A stretch of 64,000 nucleotides of DNA, taken from an uncultured Collinsella sp. (GTDB taxonomy: Bacteria > Actinomycetota > Coriobacteriia > Coriobacteriales > Coriobacteriaceae). The DNA lies in NCBI GenBank assembly GCA_902491765.1, contig CABUIY010000009.1:19259-83258 (forward strand), written 5' to 3'. The notes beneath the pieces were generated by a model. It was not told where the DNA came from. It ran no database searches and worked only from the letters and a program-made list of their open reading frames with translations. Below, one piece after another: positions 16,298 to 25,547 of the stretch (position 1 is its first letter; every line of letters begins with the position of its first letter). Position numbers and translations under genes: made by a program.

Positions 16298-18964
16298 CTA
16301 CTCCTGCACCTTGAGGGCCTCGGCCAGGCTCACGCGCTTGATGGAGCGCGTGTGTAGCAGCGCCACGACCAGGTAGGTCGCAAAGCCAATGCCGACGCAT
16401 GCAGCCATAGACCAAGCGGGCACGTAGATCTCAATATTGCCGTTGTAGGCGAGCAGCATCGAGCGGAAGATGGCCGTGAGCGAGCCGATGATCACGGGCA
16501 GGCTCAGCACGAGCGACGCCGCCACGCACAGCGTGATCGAGCGGATGTACAGATGCGAGATCTCGCTATCGCGATAGCCAAAGACTTTCATGTAGCTGAT
16601 CGAGCGGGCGCTGTGGTCGATCACAGCCTTGGTCAGCAGATACATAAACAGCAAGAAGATGAACACCGCAAGCCCAACCATCATGCCAATCATTTTGCTC
16701 ATCATGCCGATGAACTGGTCGCCCACGGCACGCATGTCGTCGGGCGTGGTGTCGCCGGCAAAGTAGCGCGCGTCGAGGTCGAGCTTCTCGTTGCTCACAT
16801 AGCCGTTAAAATAGGCGGCGTCGTTGCCGAACAGCTCGTTAAAGTCGTCGACACTCATATAGATATTCATGTCCGACTTTGAGCCCCAGGCACAATCCTT
16901 GCCCGCGTACTCAAGGGAATAATGCTCGCCCTCGTACTTGTCGCTGAGCGTGACCTTCTGGCCCTCGCTCCAGCCAAACTTATCGAGCAGACCGCCGCCA
17001 AAGACGACGCGCCCATCGCCCACGTTGAGGTCTTTCCAATAGCGCGAATCGGGCGAGATGCCGTAGACGGAAATCGTCTCCTCGCCATTACCATCGCCGC
17101 GGTTGTATTGCAGCTGGTAAACGGCATATTTCTCGGCCTGCGCGATTGCGCCCGCGCCGTTGTCGGTCGTATTGACCGGGTGGATATCGTCGTTGTCAGT
17201 GTCGATCTTAGAGGCCTTGTCGATCAGGTCGATAGCCTCGTCGCGGTCACAGCCGAGGGCATCGGCAAGGTCATCGAGGCGCGCATAAAGCGCATCCTTC
17301 TTGTCCTGGACCTTGGCAAGCGCATCCTGCGCTGCGGTCAGGCTCTCGGCAGACGGAGATGCGGTCGCGGCATCGGCTGCCGCCTGCGCCGCATCGGCCG
17401 CGTCATCGAGCTCGTCATCGGCATCCTGGGCGGCGGAAAGCAGCGCGCCGTCAACCGACTGCAAGCGCTCGAGTGCTGACCATTGCTCGCGCTCCTCGGC
17501 GGTGCCCTCGAGCTCCAGCGGAGCCTTGAGCGTGTACTGGTGCTCGGCGACCAGGCTCGTCTCGAGGTTGTCCGCGTAGTGCGTCATCGTGGGCAGAATC
17601 GCCAGGCCAAAGAGCAGCAGCAGCGACGCAAATGCAATGCCCACGAAGAGCGTGGCGAAGTTGCCCAGGTTGCGCAGGAAGATACGCAAGCGGAAGCGGG
17701 AAACAAAACCCATGCGTTCCGACAGCTGCAGACCGCGCTTGGTACCCGACTTGCCGCTCGCCTCGTGGCGAAGGAACTGCAACGGCGTCTTGCCCATCTT
17801 GCGAAGCAGGCCCACCAGTGTAATGAGGATGAGCGCGGCAGCGGGAACCACGGCGCACTTCACAAAGATCTCCCAGCTCCAGTACACCTGGAAGGGCGGC
17901 AGGCTGTACGAGCCGTAATACAGGCTACGCATAGGCTCGGTAAAGAACGCAATGCCGAGCGCGGTGCCCAGCAGCGCCGCGACCACGCCTACGATGGCGG
18001 GAAGCGCCAGGTAGTGCAGCACAATCTCGCGACGACGATAGCCGCTGGCGAGCAGCGTGCCGATGATGGCGCTCTCCTCCTCGATGGTGGCGTCGGTAAG
18101 GACCACAAAGACAAACGCCATGATCACGATGATAATGTCGAGCAGCGTCATCCACATCGTAGAGTCGCCGTCCACGTCGTCGCGCGCATAGCCAATGCCC
18201 TGATTGGAATCGGCGTCGATGAGGTCATCCACGCGCGCATCGGCATCGGTCAGCGCCTCGACCATATCCTGCTCCGCATCGGTGCGGTCCACGGTGGAGA
18301 GATCGCGATCGGCAAAGGTGAAGGAGTAGGTGTAGGCGGGTGCGCCGCCGGCGTCCTCAAGCGCGGCAAAGCCGGCGTCGGTGACCTCGGCCACGCCATA
18401 GGTGATGGTGTTCACCGTAAAGTCCGAATTGTTGAGGAACAGCGCCTGGCTATCGGGCTGGGTCATGATGCCGCAGATGGTGTAGGTGCGGCCCTCGAGC
18501 TCGACCTTATCGCCCACGGCGAGGTCGTTGTTGGTGGCGAAGACGCGGTCGATTGCCACCTCATCGTCCGTCTTGGGCTGCCTGCCCTCACAGTAGGACG
18601 CGATATCGACCTTGGTGCGGTGCGCATAGGTGCGCAGCGTGCGCTTGGCGCCGTCGTCGCCGGCGGTCTTTTTGATGATGGCGTCGATGGAGAAATTCTT
18701 GTAGAGCGTGACGCCGCCGACGTCGTCGGCCGCGTCCTCGGCTGCCTTGAGCTGATCGTCGGTAGCCTCGAAGGAGGTGGTCACGCGGCCGTCCTCAATC
18801 GTGTACGCATCGCGCATGTCGTCGATAAGGCAACCGATGGAATGCGCCGCGAGCAAAAAGCCCGAGGTAAGGGCGATGCTTCCGCACATAAGCAAAAAGA
18901 TGCCCAGGTACTTGCCGATATTGCGGCGCAGCTCGCGCGGGAGACGTTTTGCGAGAGGTGTCAT
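16298..18964 (-). CDS. FtsX-like ABC transporter permease (MacB/YtrF type)
   Basis: 888 residues with the duplicated FtsX plan. There is an N-terminal helix (about 16-40), a large external domain, three helices with the first FtsX core (about 270-390), then a second helix, external domain and FtsX core (about 700-888). The second external domain carries an Ala/Asp-rich coiled-coil-like stretch (about 520-590). Such permeases drive extracytoplasmic work or lipoprotein/peptide export rather than classical import. The ATG at 18962-18964 lies 8 nt after the ATPase stop. The longer TTG start would overlap that gene. Confidence 0.87.
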   Translation of the reverse strand: MTPLAKRLPRELRRNIGKYLGIFLLMCGSIALTSGFLLAAHSIGCLIDDMRDAYTIEDGRVTTSFEATDDQLKAAEDAADDVGGVTLYKNFSIDAIIKKTAGDDGAKRTLRTYAHRTKVDIASYCEGRQPKTDDEVAIDRVFATNNDLAVGDKVELEGRTYTICGIMTQPDSQALFLNNSDFTVNTITYGVAEVTDAGFAALEDAGGAPAYTYSFTFADRDLSTVDRTDAEQDMVEALTDADARVDDLIDADSNQGIGYARDDVDGDSTMWMTLLDIIIVIMAFVFVVLTDATIEEESAIIGTLLASGYRRREIVLHYLALPAIVGVVAALLGTALGIAFFTEPMRSLYYGSYSLPPFQVYWSWEIFVKCAVVPAAALILITLVGLLRKMGKTPLQFLRHEASGKSGTKRGLQLSERMGFVSRFRLRIFLRNLGNFATLFVGIAFASLLLLFGLAILPTMTHYADNLETSLVAEHQYTLKAPLELEGTAEEREQWSALERLQSVDGALLSAAQDADDELDDAADAAQAAADAATASPSAESLTAAQDALAKVQDKKDALYARLDDLADALGCDRDEAIDLIDKASKIDTDNDDIHPVNTTDNGAGAIAQAEKYAVYQLQYNRGDGNGEETISVYGISPDSRYWKDLNVGDGRVVFGGGLLDKFGWSEGQKVTLSDKYEGEHYSLEYAGKDCAWGSKSDMNIYMSVDDFNELFGNDAAYFNGYVSNEKLDLDARYFAGDTTPDDMRAVGDQFIGMMSKMIGMMVGLAVFIFLLFMYLLTKAVIDHSARSISYMKVFGYRDSEISHLYIRSITLCVAASLVLSLPVIIGSLTAIFRSMLLAYNGNIEIYVPAWSMAACVGIGFATYLVVALLHTRSIKRVSLAEALKVQE

Positions 18965-18972
18965 GGCGCCGC

Positions 18973-19686
18973 CTACCAATCGAGCTCGGCGGCCGCGACG
19001 GGCGACTCGTTGAGCTCATCCTCGACGATGCGCCCGTCGCGCAGGCGCAGCACGCGGTTGGCCATGCGAGCGATGGCGGCGTTGTGCGTGACGATGATGA
19101 TGGTGCAGCCGTACTCGTGATTGACATCCTCCATGAGCTGCAGGATTTCCTTGGACGTCTTATAGTCGAGCGCGCCCGTAGGCTCGTCGCACAGCAGCAG
19201 ACCTGGGTTTTTGACGAGCGCGCGGCCGATGGCACAGCGCTGCTGCTGGCCGCCCGAAACTTGGCGCGGGAACTTGTTGCGGTGCTCGTAGAGGCCCAGC
19301 GAACGCAGCAGGTCGTCGACATTGAGCGGGTTTTTGGACAGGTGCGCCGTGACCTCGATGTTCTCCTTGATGGTGAGGTCGGGCACCAGATTGTAGAACT
19401 GGAAGACGAAGCCCAGCTCACGGCGGCGGTACTCACCCAGGTCGGTAGGCTTGAGCACCGTGAGGTCGCAGCCGTCCACCATGATGGAGCCGCCGTCGGC
19501 ATCCTCCAGGCCGCCGATCAGGTTGAGAAAGGTCGACTTGCCCGAGCCCGAGGGGCCCAGCATGACGCAGATCTCGCCGCGGTTGATGGACGTGTCGATG
19601 CCATCGAGTACCGTCAGGCGCGCATCACCGTCGCCGTAGTGCTTTTTGAGATCCTTAACCTGGACATAGGCTTCCCGCGTTGCCAT
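18973..19686 (-). CDS. ABC transporter ATPase (MacB/LolD type) partnering the FtsX-like permease
   Basis: 237 residues. Walker A GPSGSGKST (about 44-52), signature VSGGQQQR, Walker B LLLCDEPTGALD and the switch histidine in IIIVTHN are all intact. The DEPTGALD form is typical of the MacB/LolD subfamily. The ATG at 19684-19686 has GGGGGAT a few bases ahead and is preferred to the ATG 12 nt upstream. It is the first gene of a two-gene operon with the permease. Confidence 0.92.
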   Translation of the reverse strand: MATREAYVQVKDLKKHYGDGDARLTVLDGIDTSINRGEICVMLGPSGSGKSTFLNLIGGLEDADGGSIMVDGCDLTVLKPTDLGEYRRRELGFVFQFYNLVPDLTIKENIEVTAHLSKNPLNVDDLLRSLGLYEHRNKFPRQVSGGQQQRCAIGRALVKNPGLLLCDEPTGALDYKTSKEILQLMEDVNHEYGCTIIIVTHNAAIARMANRVLRLRDGRIVEDELNESPVAAAELDW

Positions 19687-19780
19687 GGTATCCCCCATTG
19701 TTAGCCTCGTACTACTTTATGAGCGTAATAGTAAACCTTGGCGAACTATTTTGGGGCGAGAGTGGGGATTTGTTTCAGAC

Positions 19781-19932
19781 TAGTCATTGGGGACGTTCTT
19801 AAATGACCAGTCACAAGGGACGCTCTTTCGCCACCCGGCAGTTGGGGACGCTCCTTATCTGCCCCCGATGGCTAGTCATTTAAGTCTGTCCCCAATGAAT
19901 ACTTTTGGTCGTTTAAGTCTGTCCCCAATGAG
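19781..19932. repeat. Cluster of GGGGAC-core repeats, copy 4
   Basis: Four variants: 19782-19806, 19837-19865, 19871-19898 and 19907-19932. The last two are inverted relative to the first, so TAGTCATTGGGGAC at 19781 faces GTCCCCAATGA at 19888-19898 as a long inverted repeat. It lies between the ABC ATPase start and the end of the next exporter operon. Confidence 0.75.
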
Positions 19933-19939
19933 TAGGTGT

Positions 19940-21145
19940 CTAGGCGTGGGATTTGTTGTGGGCGAGGGCTAGGCCTACGGCGGCGATGGCCGCGGCAAAG
20001 AGCACTGTGACGCCCAGATCGCAAGCGATGTCGCCCAGCACGGTGGACGTCAGGTCCGCGGCGAGCGCCTTGCCGATCGCGTCGTTCACCCAATATGTCG
20101 GCACAAAGTGCGCCACGGTCTGCACGGCCGGGCCCATCAGCGACAGCGGCATCCAAGCGCCGCCCAAAAACGTCATGAGCATGCCGAGCAGGTTGCCCAC
20201 GCCATTGAGCAGCTCCTCGCGCGCACCCAGGCTCGAAAGGGCAAAGCCAACGGCCAGCGGCGTGCACGCCAGGGCAAACGTCGCCGCCAGTGCCAGGCAC
20301 ACACGGCCCACGCCGACCTCGGCGACCGCGCCGGCAAAGCCCACGACGCCCATCATGCTCGACACAAACCAGATGCAGACGGTGAGCACGGCGGCGGCGG
20401 CAAACACGGCAAGCGAACGTTGGCGCTCGGAGATTGGGCCGGCATCCATACGACGCACGCGCTCGGGCTCGTTCATGCCCGAGAACACCAACCCCACCGA
20501 TACGATGACCGACGAGATAATCGCGTACGCGCCAAAGTTGAAGTACGACTCGAGCGTGGCGGCAGCAGCCGAGTCGACCTTGACCCGCTCGATCTGGACC
20601 TCCGCGCGCTTTGCAGCGGCATGTTCGGCGGCCTTGGCAACGTCGCCGTTGGAGGCAGTGGGCTCAAGTGCGGCTGCAGCGCCCGCGAGCGAGATCCAAC
20701 GCGAAGCCTCGGCAGACGAAAGCGCCGCCGCCATGGTGCCGGCACCGTAGGTCACATCGAGCTTGGGCAGGGACTCCCCCGCGCGGGCAGCCGCGACCAG
20801 GTCGTCCTCGAACCCCTCCGGGATAAAGAACACGCAGTCGGCGCTGCCCTTGGCGCTGTTGCTCTTGGAGAGCGCGTCCGCAAGGTCGTACGTGTCATCG
20901 CCGACGCCCGTGACCAGGTCAAACCGCGAACCTAGGTGCTTGGTGAGCGCACGTGAAAGATCACTGCCATCGCGGTCGACCACGATCACGTTGGCGTCGT
21001 AGGGCTTGTACTCGGTGAGCTGCGACGAGTTCCAGCTCACCGATGCCGCGATGAATACGCCCATGAGCGAGATGAACACCGTGTAGATGAGCAGGTAGAA
21101 CGGGTGTGCCAGCGCCATGCGAAGCGCGGTCTTAAAGGTGCTCAT
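19940..21145 (-). CDS. ABC-2 type exporter permease, second subunit
   Basis: 401 residues. One N-terminal helix (about 18-38), an extracellular domain (about 40-210) and five or six C-terminal helices form the ABC-2 / YhgE-Pip-like plan. The start at 21143-21145 has GGAAGGAG 5 nt ahead and overlaps the end of the upstream permease gene by 14 nt. It is the last gene of the three-gene exporter operon divergent from a sensor kinase. The cargo is unknown; antimicrobial peptide or lipid handling is the usual association. Confidence 0.83.
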   Translation of the reverse strand: MSTFKTALRMALAHPFYLLIYTVFISLMGVFIAASVSWNSSQLTEYKPYDANVIVVDRDGSDLSRALTKHLGSRFDLVTGVGDDTYDLADALSKSNSAKGSADCVFFIPEGFEDDLVAAARAGESLPKLDVTYGAGTMAAALSSAEASRWISLAGAAAALEPTASNGDVAKAAEHAAAKRAEVQIERVKVDSAAAATLESYFNFGAYAIISSVIVSVGLVFSGMNEPERVRRMDAGPISERQRSLAVFAAAAVLTVCIWFVSSMMGVVGFAGAVAEVGVGRVCLALAATFALACTPLAVGFALSSLGAREELLNGVGNLLGMLMTFLGGAWMPLSLMGPAVQTVAHFVPTYWVNDAIGKALAADLTSTVLGDIACDLGVTVLFAAAIAAVGLALAHNKSHA

Positions 21146-22319
21146 AGCGGCTCCTTCCAAAGATCAGCGTGGCGGCGGCAACGAACAGCAGCGCCATAAG
21201 GACCAGCGCGCCGGCGCGAACGGCAAAAGGTCCCAGGTCCTCAAAGAAATACAGGCGGTTGAACATGTCGCAGATAAGCTTGACGGGATTGAGCCAGCAC
21301 TCGGCCGGGCAGGCGCGGGCGACGTCGTCGGCAAGCGCCATCGCCGGCTCGCCATAGAGGCCAGCGAACAGGGCGCACGTGGTAGCAAAGCCCGTGAGGA
21401 TGCCGGACTTGGACGCCTTGCCGCCCTTAACGGGAAGCGTGCCCACAAAGAGTCCCAGGCCCGTGGCGGCAAGCGCGGAAGCGGCGCCACCCACCAGACA
21501 CAGCCCCTCGCGCCCGCCAAAGTCGACGCCCACGACCAGGCGCACGTAGCCGATCGCGATCGTCATCGAGGCAAAGGAGACCAGCCACGAGCCGACAAAG
21601 ATGCCGGCCAGCGACGCCGTCTTGGAAAGGCCGCCCACGCAGCGACGCGCGCCGAGGCCCGACAGATTGGGCTGCAGATCGACGACGCTCAAGGCGGCAA
21701 ACTCGGCAGACATCATCGCCACCAGACCAAAGAGCGCGTAGTAGTAGATGACCGTGCCATCGGGCGTGGTGCGTGTCAGGCTTACGCGGCGGGTGCCGCC
21801 CTCGAGCGACAGGGCGCGCGCAACCGCCTCCGAGTCGGCGAGCGCCGCCGGGTTGTCCTGGGCAATCTGGGACATGAGCTCGGCATTTTGTGTATACGAG
21901 CTTGCCACCGTCTCCAGAATGCTGCGGTCGGTGAGCACCGATGAGGCACGCGAGCTGTCGTAGCTCGATAGCAGCGTGAGCTTGGGCGTGCCCGCATCGT
22001 CGACCGTATAGATGCCCGCAACCTCGCCGGCCTTAAGCGCACGGTTCGCATCGGCTGCGTCATCGCACTCGTGGATCTCGAGCAGCCGGTCGTCGCCTTC
22101 CTGGGCAAGCGACGTCGCCACGTCCTTAAAGGTCGAGGCGTCCCAAGCCTCATCCGCCACGACAGCAACCGGCACCGGGTCGACCGTGCCGTCGGAGCTG
22201 AGGTTCGCAAACATAAACATGAACATCGTGGAAAGCGCGACGGGAAAGACAGCGCCCCAAACCCACGTGCTCGGCCGGCGCAGCAGCGTCTTGACCGTGG
22301 TGATGATGGTTTTGAACAT
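21132..22319 (-). CDS. ABC-2 type exporter permease, first subunit
   Basis: 395 residues with the same plan as its downstream neighbour: helix at about 18-37, extracellular domain, then a block of helices from about 225. It begins MFKTIITTVKTLLRRPSTWV, typical of ABC-2 permeases. It starts 9 nt after the ATPase stop and overlaps the next permease, consistent with a heterodimeric exporter. Confidence 0.83.
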   Translation of the reverse strand: MFKTIITTVKTLLRRPSTWVWGAVFPVALSTMFMFMFANLSSDGTVDPVPVAVVADEAWDASTFKDVATSLAQEGDDRLLEIHECDDAADANRALKAGEVAGIYTVDDAGTPKLTLLSSYDSSRASSVLTDRSILETVASSYTQNAELMSQIAQDNPAALADSEAVARALSLEGGTRRVSLTRTTPDGTVIYYYALFGLVAMMSAEFAALSVVDLQPNLSGLGARRCVGGLSKTASLAGIFVGSWLVSFASMTIAIGYVRLVVGVDFGGREGLCLVGGAASALAATGLGLFVGTLPVKGGKASKSGILTGFATTCALFAGLYGEPAMALADDVARACPAECWLNPVKLICDMFNRLYFFEDLGPFAVRAGALVLMALLFVAAATLIFGRSRYEHL

Positions 22320-22328
22320 GACTGCCCC

Positions 22329-23267
22329 CTAGTCGCGCAGCTCGCGGCCGGTGATCTCGAGGAACACGTCATTGAGGGTCGGCGGCTCGGAATAAATGCG
22401 GCCAAGCGCCACGTCATGCGAGCGCAGCGCATCGAGAATGTCCGTCAGGCTATGCGGGCTCGCCTCGCACGAAAACGTGAGCTGGCCCGCCGTCGCCGAC
22501 AGGTCCAGGACATGTGGCAGGCTCGCGACGGCACCGAGCGCCGCGCTCGGCACCTCGCCGACCTCGATCACGATCTTCTCGCCCATCTGAATCATGCGCT
22601 TGAGTTCGTCGTTGGTGCCCTGCGCCAGCACGCGCCCGCCGTCCATGATCATGATGCGGCTGCAGATCTGCTCGACTTCCTCCATATAATGGCTGGTATA
22701 CACCACCGTGGCGCCCTCGTCGCGCAGGCGGCAGATGCCCTCCAGGATGGCGTTGCGACTCTGCGGGTCGACCGCCACCGTGGGCTCGTCAAAGAAGATG
22801 AGCTCGGGCTTGTGCGCGATGCCGCAGGCGATGTTGAGGCGACGCGCCAGGCCGCCCGAGAGCTTGCCGGGGCGGAACTTCGTAAAGTCGCCCAAGCCGA
22901 CAAAGTCGATCGCCTCGTCCACCAGCGCGCGGCGGCGCTTGCGGTCGTTGACGTAGAGACTGCAGAAATAGTCGATGTTCTCGCGCACGGTGAGCTCGTC
23001 GAACACCGCCACCTGTTGCGGCACCACGCCGATGCGGCGCTTGAGGTCGTAGCGGGCGGGCGTCATGGGCTCGCCAAAGAGCTCGATGGTGCCTTTGTCG
23101 TAGGCAAGCAGCTGCAGGATACAGTTGATGGACGTGGTCTTGCCCGAGCCGTTGGGACCCAGCAGGCCAAAGATCTCGCCGGGGGCGATGCTCAGGTTAA
23201 AGTGGTCGAGCGCGATAAGATCGTCATAACGCTTGACGAGGTTTTCGACGTGGACGATGTCTGTCAT
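22329..23267 (-). CDS. ABC exporter ATPase (DrrA/CcmA-like)
   Basis: 312 residues. Walker A GPNGSGKT, signature LSGGLARR, Walker B LIFFDEPTVAVDP and switch TSHYMEE are present. The extended C-terminal domain (about 220-312) is typical of DrrA-type exporters. The start is the ATG at 23265-23267 with AAGGG upstream; a longer in-frame start 66 nt away would run into the divergent promoter region. It is the first gene of the operon, facing the sensor kinase gene across about 200 nt. Confidence 0.9.
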   Translation of the reverse strand: MTDIVHVENLVKRYDDLIALDHFNLSIAPGEIFGLLGPNGSGKTTSINCILQLLAYDKGTIELFGEPMTPARYDLKRRIGVVPQQVAVFDELTVRENIDYFCSLYVNDRKRRRALVDEAIDFVGLGDFTKFRPGKLSGGLARRLNIACGIAHKPELIFFDEPTVAVDPQSRNAILEGICRLRDEGATVVYTSHYMEEVEQICSRIMIMDGGRVLAQGTNDELKRMIQMGEKIVIEVGEVPSAALGAVASLPHVLDLSATAGQLTFSCEASPHSLTDILDALRSHDVALGRIYSEPPTLNDVFLEITGRELRD

Positions 23268-23452
23268 GAGGCGGCCCTTCTGTTGGTCGTGGCCCGGTAC
23301 GATTGCATCATCGCAGGAGCCGCCGGCGCGCACCAGTGAGCTTTGTCACGAGTGCGAGGCTTGGCCGCGTGGCCTGCCGACGTCCCCGATTTGCCGCGTG
23401 GGAGGAATGTCACGGTTGCGCAGGCGGTCCCTCCACCACGCGCGGCTTCGCG

Positions 23453-23458
23453 TACAAT
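23453..23458 (+). promoter_or_regulatory. -10 box immediately before the sensor kinase
   Basis: TACAAT ends 6 nt before the ATG with no ribosome-binding site between. Transcription would start at or next to the start codon, suggesting a leaderless mRNA. No good -35 box is seen at the right distance. Confidence 0.45.
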
Positions 23459-23464
23459 ACCCGT

Positions 23465-24610
23465 ATGAACAGGCTTTTCGACAAATCGATCGTTCTGGCG
23501 TGCTGTATTGCGGCCGCCATGGGCCTTGCTGTGGACGCTCACCTGGTCGCGGCGTTTTGCCTTGGCGTTATTGCCACCTCACTGGCCGAGGTCGCACAGG
23601 GGGAACGCACCCGGCGCGCGAGCGAGACCGCGAGCTGCGCTTACATCATCGCGGCAGTCGTCCTGCCGCCGTTTGTGCCGTTTGCGCCTCTCGCCCTCTA
23701 TGACATCGCGCGGCGCGTGCGCCGTGAACGAATCTGGCCCGCGCTGGCGATTGGCGCCGTGTGTGTCTGCGCGCTTGTCGCGGACCTTCGTGGCGGCGTG
23801 CTCACCACCCGAACGCTGCTGTTAACCGCCATCCTTTCGGTTGCCGCCACGTTGCTGTCGCTGCGCGCCGCGCAGCTGGAGCGCGAACAGGAACGCATGC
23901 GTCGCATCCGCGACAAGCTGCAAGAACGCGCCCTGGCACTCGAGGCACGCAACCGTGACCTCGCCGACCGCCAGGACTACGAAGTCGAACTCGCGACGCT
24001 CGCCGAACGCGCCCGCATCGCGCGCGAGATCCACGATAACGTGGGCCACCAGCTCACGCGCGCTTCGCTTCAAACCGAAGCCCTGCGCGTGGTCCATGCC
24101 GACGAGCCCAGGGTTGCCGCCGATTTCGCCGACGTCAAACGCACGGTTGACGAGGCGCTCCAACTCGTGCGCGCCAGCGTCCACGCGCTCAACGACAATG
24201 CCGCCGACCTTTCCGTGCAGCTCGAACGCATTGTTGAAGGTGCACGCTCGGACGGCGGCCCGCAGATTGAGCTTGAAGTTTTGGCCGAGCATGCGCCCGC
24301 AAATGTCGCCAACTGCTTTGCAGCGGTCCTGCGCGAGGCGCTCTCCAATACCATGCGCCACGCTTGCGCCCAAACCGTCACCGTACGGTGCATGGAGCAT
24401 CCGTCGTTTTACCAGCTCATTGTTACCGACGATGGCGCGGGCGGGGCCCAAGCAAACGGTCGCGGCGCCGCGAAGGGCATGGGGCTTGCCTCCATGCGCG
24501 AGCGCGTCGAGGCGCTTGGCGGCACCTTCACCGCCGGCCCGCGCGCCGGCGCCGGCGGCTGGCGTGTGTTTGCCACCGTTCCCAAACAGCAAGGAGATGA
24601 GGGCCGATGA
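23465..24610 (+). CDS. NarL/DesK-type sensor histidine kinase
   Basis: 381 residues. About five N-terminal helices (residues 8-135) lack a large extracellular loop, so signal sensing is probably intramembrane. A coiled coil (about 135-170) leads to a HisKA_3 domain with H190 in REIHDNVGHQL. A HATPase follows, with an N-box (LREALSNTMRHA), G1 (TDDGAGG) and G2 (GMGLASMRERV). The stop overlaps the response-regulator ATG (ATGA), giving a coupled pair. Divergent from an ABC-2 exporter operon, it probably controls that operon, as in LiaSR- or DesKR-like systems (inference). Confidence 0.9.
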   Translation: MNRLFDKSIVLACCIAAAMGLAVDAHLVAAFCLGVIATSLAEVAQGERTRRASETASCAYIIAAVVLPPFVPFAPLALYDIARRVRRERIWPALAIGAVCVCALVADLRGGVLTTRTLLLTAILSVAATLLSLRAAQLEREQERMRRIRDKLQERALALEARNRDLADRQDYEVELATLAERARIAREIHDNVGHQLTRASLQTEALRVVHADEPRVAADFADVKRTVDEALQLVRASVHALNDNAADLSVQLERIVEGARSDGGPQIELEVLAEHAPANVANCFAAVLREALSNTMRHACAQTVTVRCMEHPSFYQLIVTDDGAGGAQANGRGAAKGMGLASMRERVEALGGTFTAGPRAGAGGWRVFATVPKQQGDEGR

Positions 24611-25236
24611 GGCTCATCGTTGTCGACGACGACCGCCTAGTGGTCGATTCGCTCAAGATTATCCTGGGTGCCCAGCCGCAGATCGAGGTGGCGGGCACCG
24701 GTGCCAACGGCAACGACGCGGTGGCACTCTACGCCGAGCACGCGCCCGACATCGCGCTGCTCGACATTCAGATGCCGGAACGCGACGGCCTATCGGCGGC
24801 GCGCGAGATCCTCGAGCGCGATCCTGCAGCACGCGTGGTGTTTCTGACAACATTCTCGGATGACGAGTACATTGTGTCGGCGCTCAAACTGGGCGCCCGC
24901 GGCTACCTGATCAAGACCGATGTCGCCGCCATTCCACCGGCGTTGGCACAGGTCATGGACGGTAAACGCGTGCTCGAGGGTAAGGCGATCGAGGATATCA
25001 ACTTTGATGGGGCGGGCGTCGAGGGCGACACGACCCGCCGACCCGCGGCCTTTGTCAGCCTGACCGACCGCGAGTTCGAAGTCGCCGAGCTCATCGCCCG
25101 CGGCCTCGACAACAAGGAGATTGCCGCCACGGCTTACATGGGCGAAGGCACCGTGCGCAACCACATCAGCTCGATCTTGGCCAAGATGGGGCTTCGCAAC
25201 CGCACGCAGATCGCCATCGCCTACCTGCGGGGGTAA
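24607..25236 (+). CDS. NarL/FixJ-family response regulator
   Basis: 209 residues. The receiver domain (1-120) has acidic residues DDD at 7-9, phospho-acceptor D53 in LLDIQMP, T85 and K104. The LuxR-type helix-turn-helix (about 148-208) has LTDREFEVAELIARGLDNKE and the recognition helix region GTVRNHISSI. It is translated with the kinase through a 4-nt overlap. Its targets are likely the divergent exporter and its own operon. Confidence 0.93.
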   Translation: MRLIVVDDDRLVVDSLKIILGAQPQIEVAGTGANGNDAVALYAEHAPDIALLDIQMPERDGLSAAREILERDPAARVVFLTTFSDDEYIVSALKLGARGYLIKTDVAAIPPALAQVMDGKRVLEGKAIEDINFDGAGVEGDTTRRPAAFVSLTDREFEVAELIARGLDNKEIAATAYMGEGTVRNHISSILAKMGLRNRTQIAIAYLRG

Positions 25237-25300
25237 TTGACCGGTGGCCGACCATTCCGGCATAGCAAAATGGCTGTTACTAGTTTAATGCCATTTTAAT

Positions 25301-25446
25301 ACTATGCCGGTTTACTACGATGAATCGCCCCTTTCCGACCACGGCGAATCGCACGTTAGCAAAACCGCAGGTAGAGCACGTGCGGTTTCTAGAAAAACGC
25401 TGGCGTGGTCAGGAATGTCGGATTCATCGTAGTAAACCGGCATAGT
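25301..25446. repeat. Nested inverted repeat, perfect 26-nt arms (family ACTATGCCGG)
   Basis: The arm at 25301-25326 (ACTATGCCGGTTTACTACG...) is perfectly complementary to 25421-25446. Inside, CCGACCACG faces CGTGGTCAGG, and the core is a hairpin AAACCGCA..TGCGGTTT. A smaller hairpin (CATAGCAAAATGGC facing GCCATTTTAATACTATG) abuts it at 25261-25305. It lies between the convergent response regulator and adhesin genes. Confidence 0.85.
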
Positions 25447-25493
25447 TTTGCTTGGGCAACCCCGCACGAGCGCCATCTCGGACCCCGCGGGAC

Positions 25494-25531
25494 CAAAAAT
25501 GATCCGTTTTCCTCCGTCCCCAAGGGATCAG
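25494..25531. repeat. Direct repeat left of the adhesin
   Basis: A 38-nt segment starting CAAAAATGATCC and ending GGGATCAG matches 32590-32627 on the other side of the adhesin gene at 31 of 38 positions, in the same orientation. Confidence 0.65.
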
Positions 25532-25547
25532 CCGGAACCGCCCGCCA

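Noticed and set aside
17483..19120. 545-residue open frame on the plus strand
   Set aside because: It is antisense to the FtsX permease and ABC ATPase, both of which carry full family motifs. The antisense translation is His/Arg/Gly-rich without recognisable domains.
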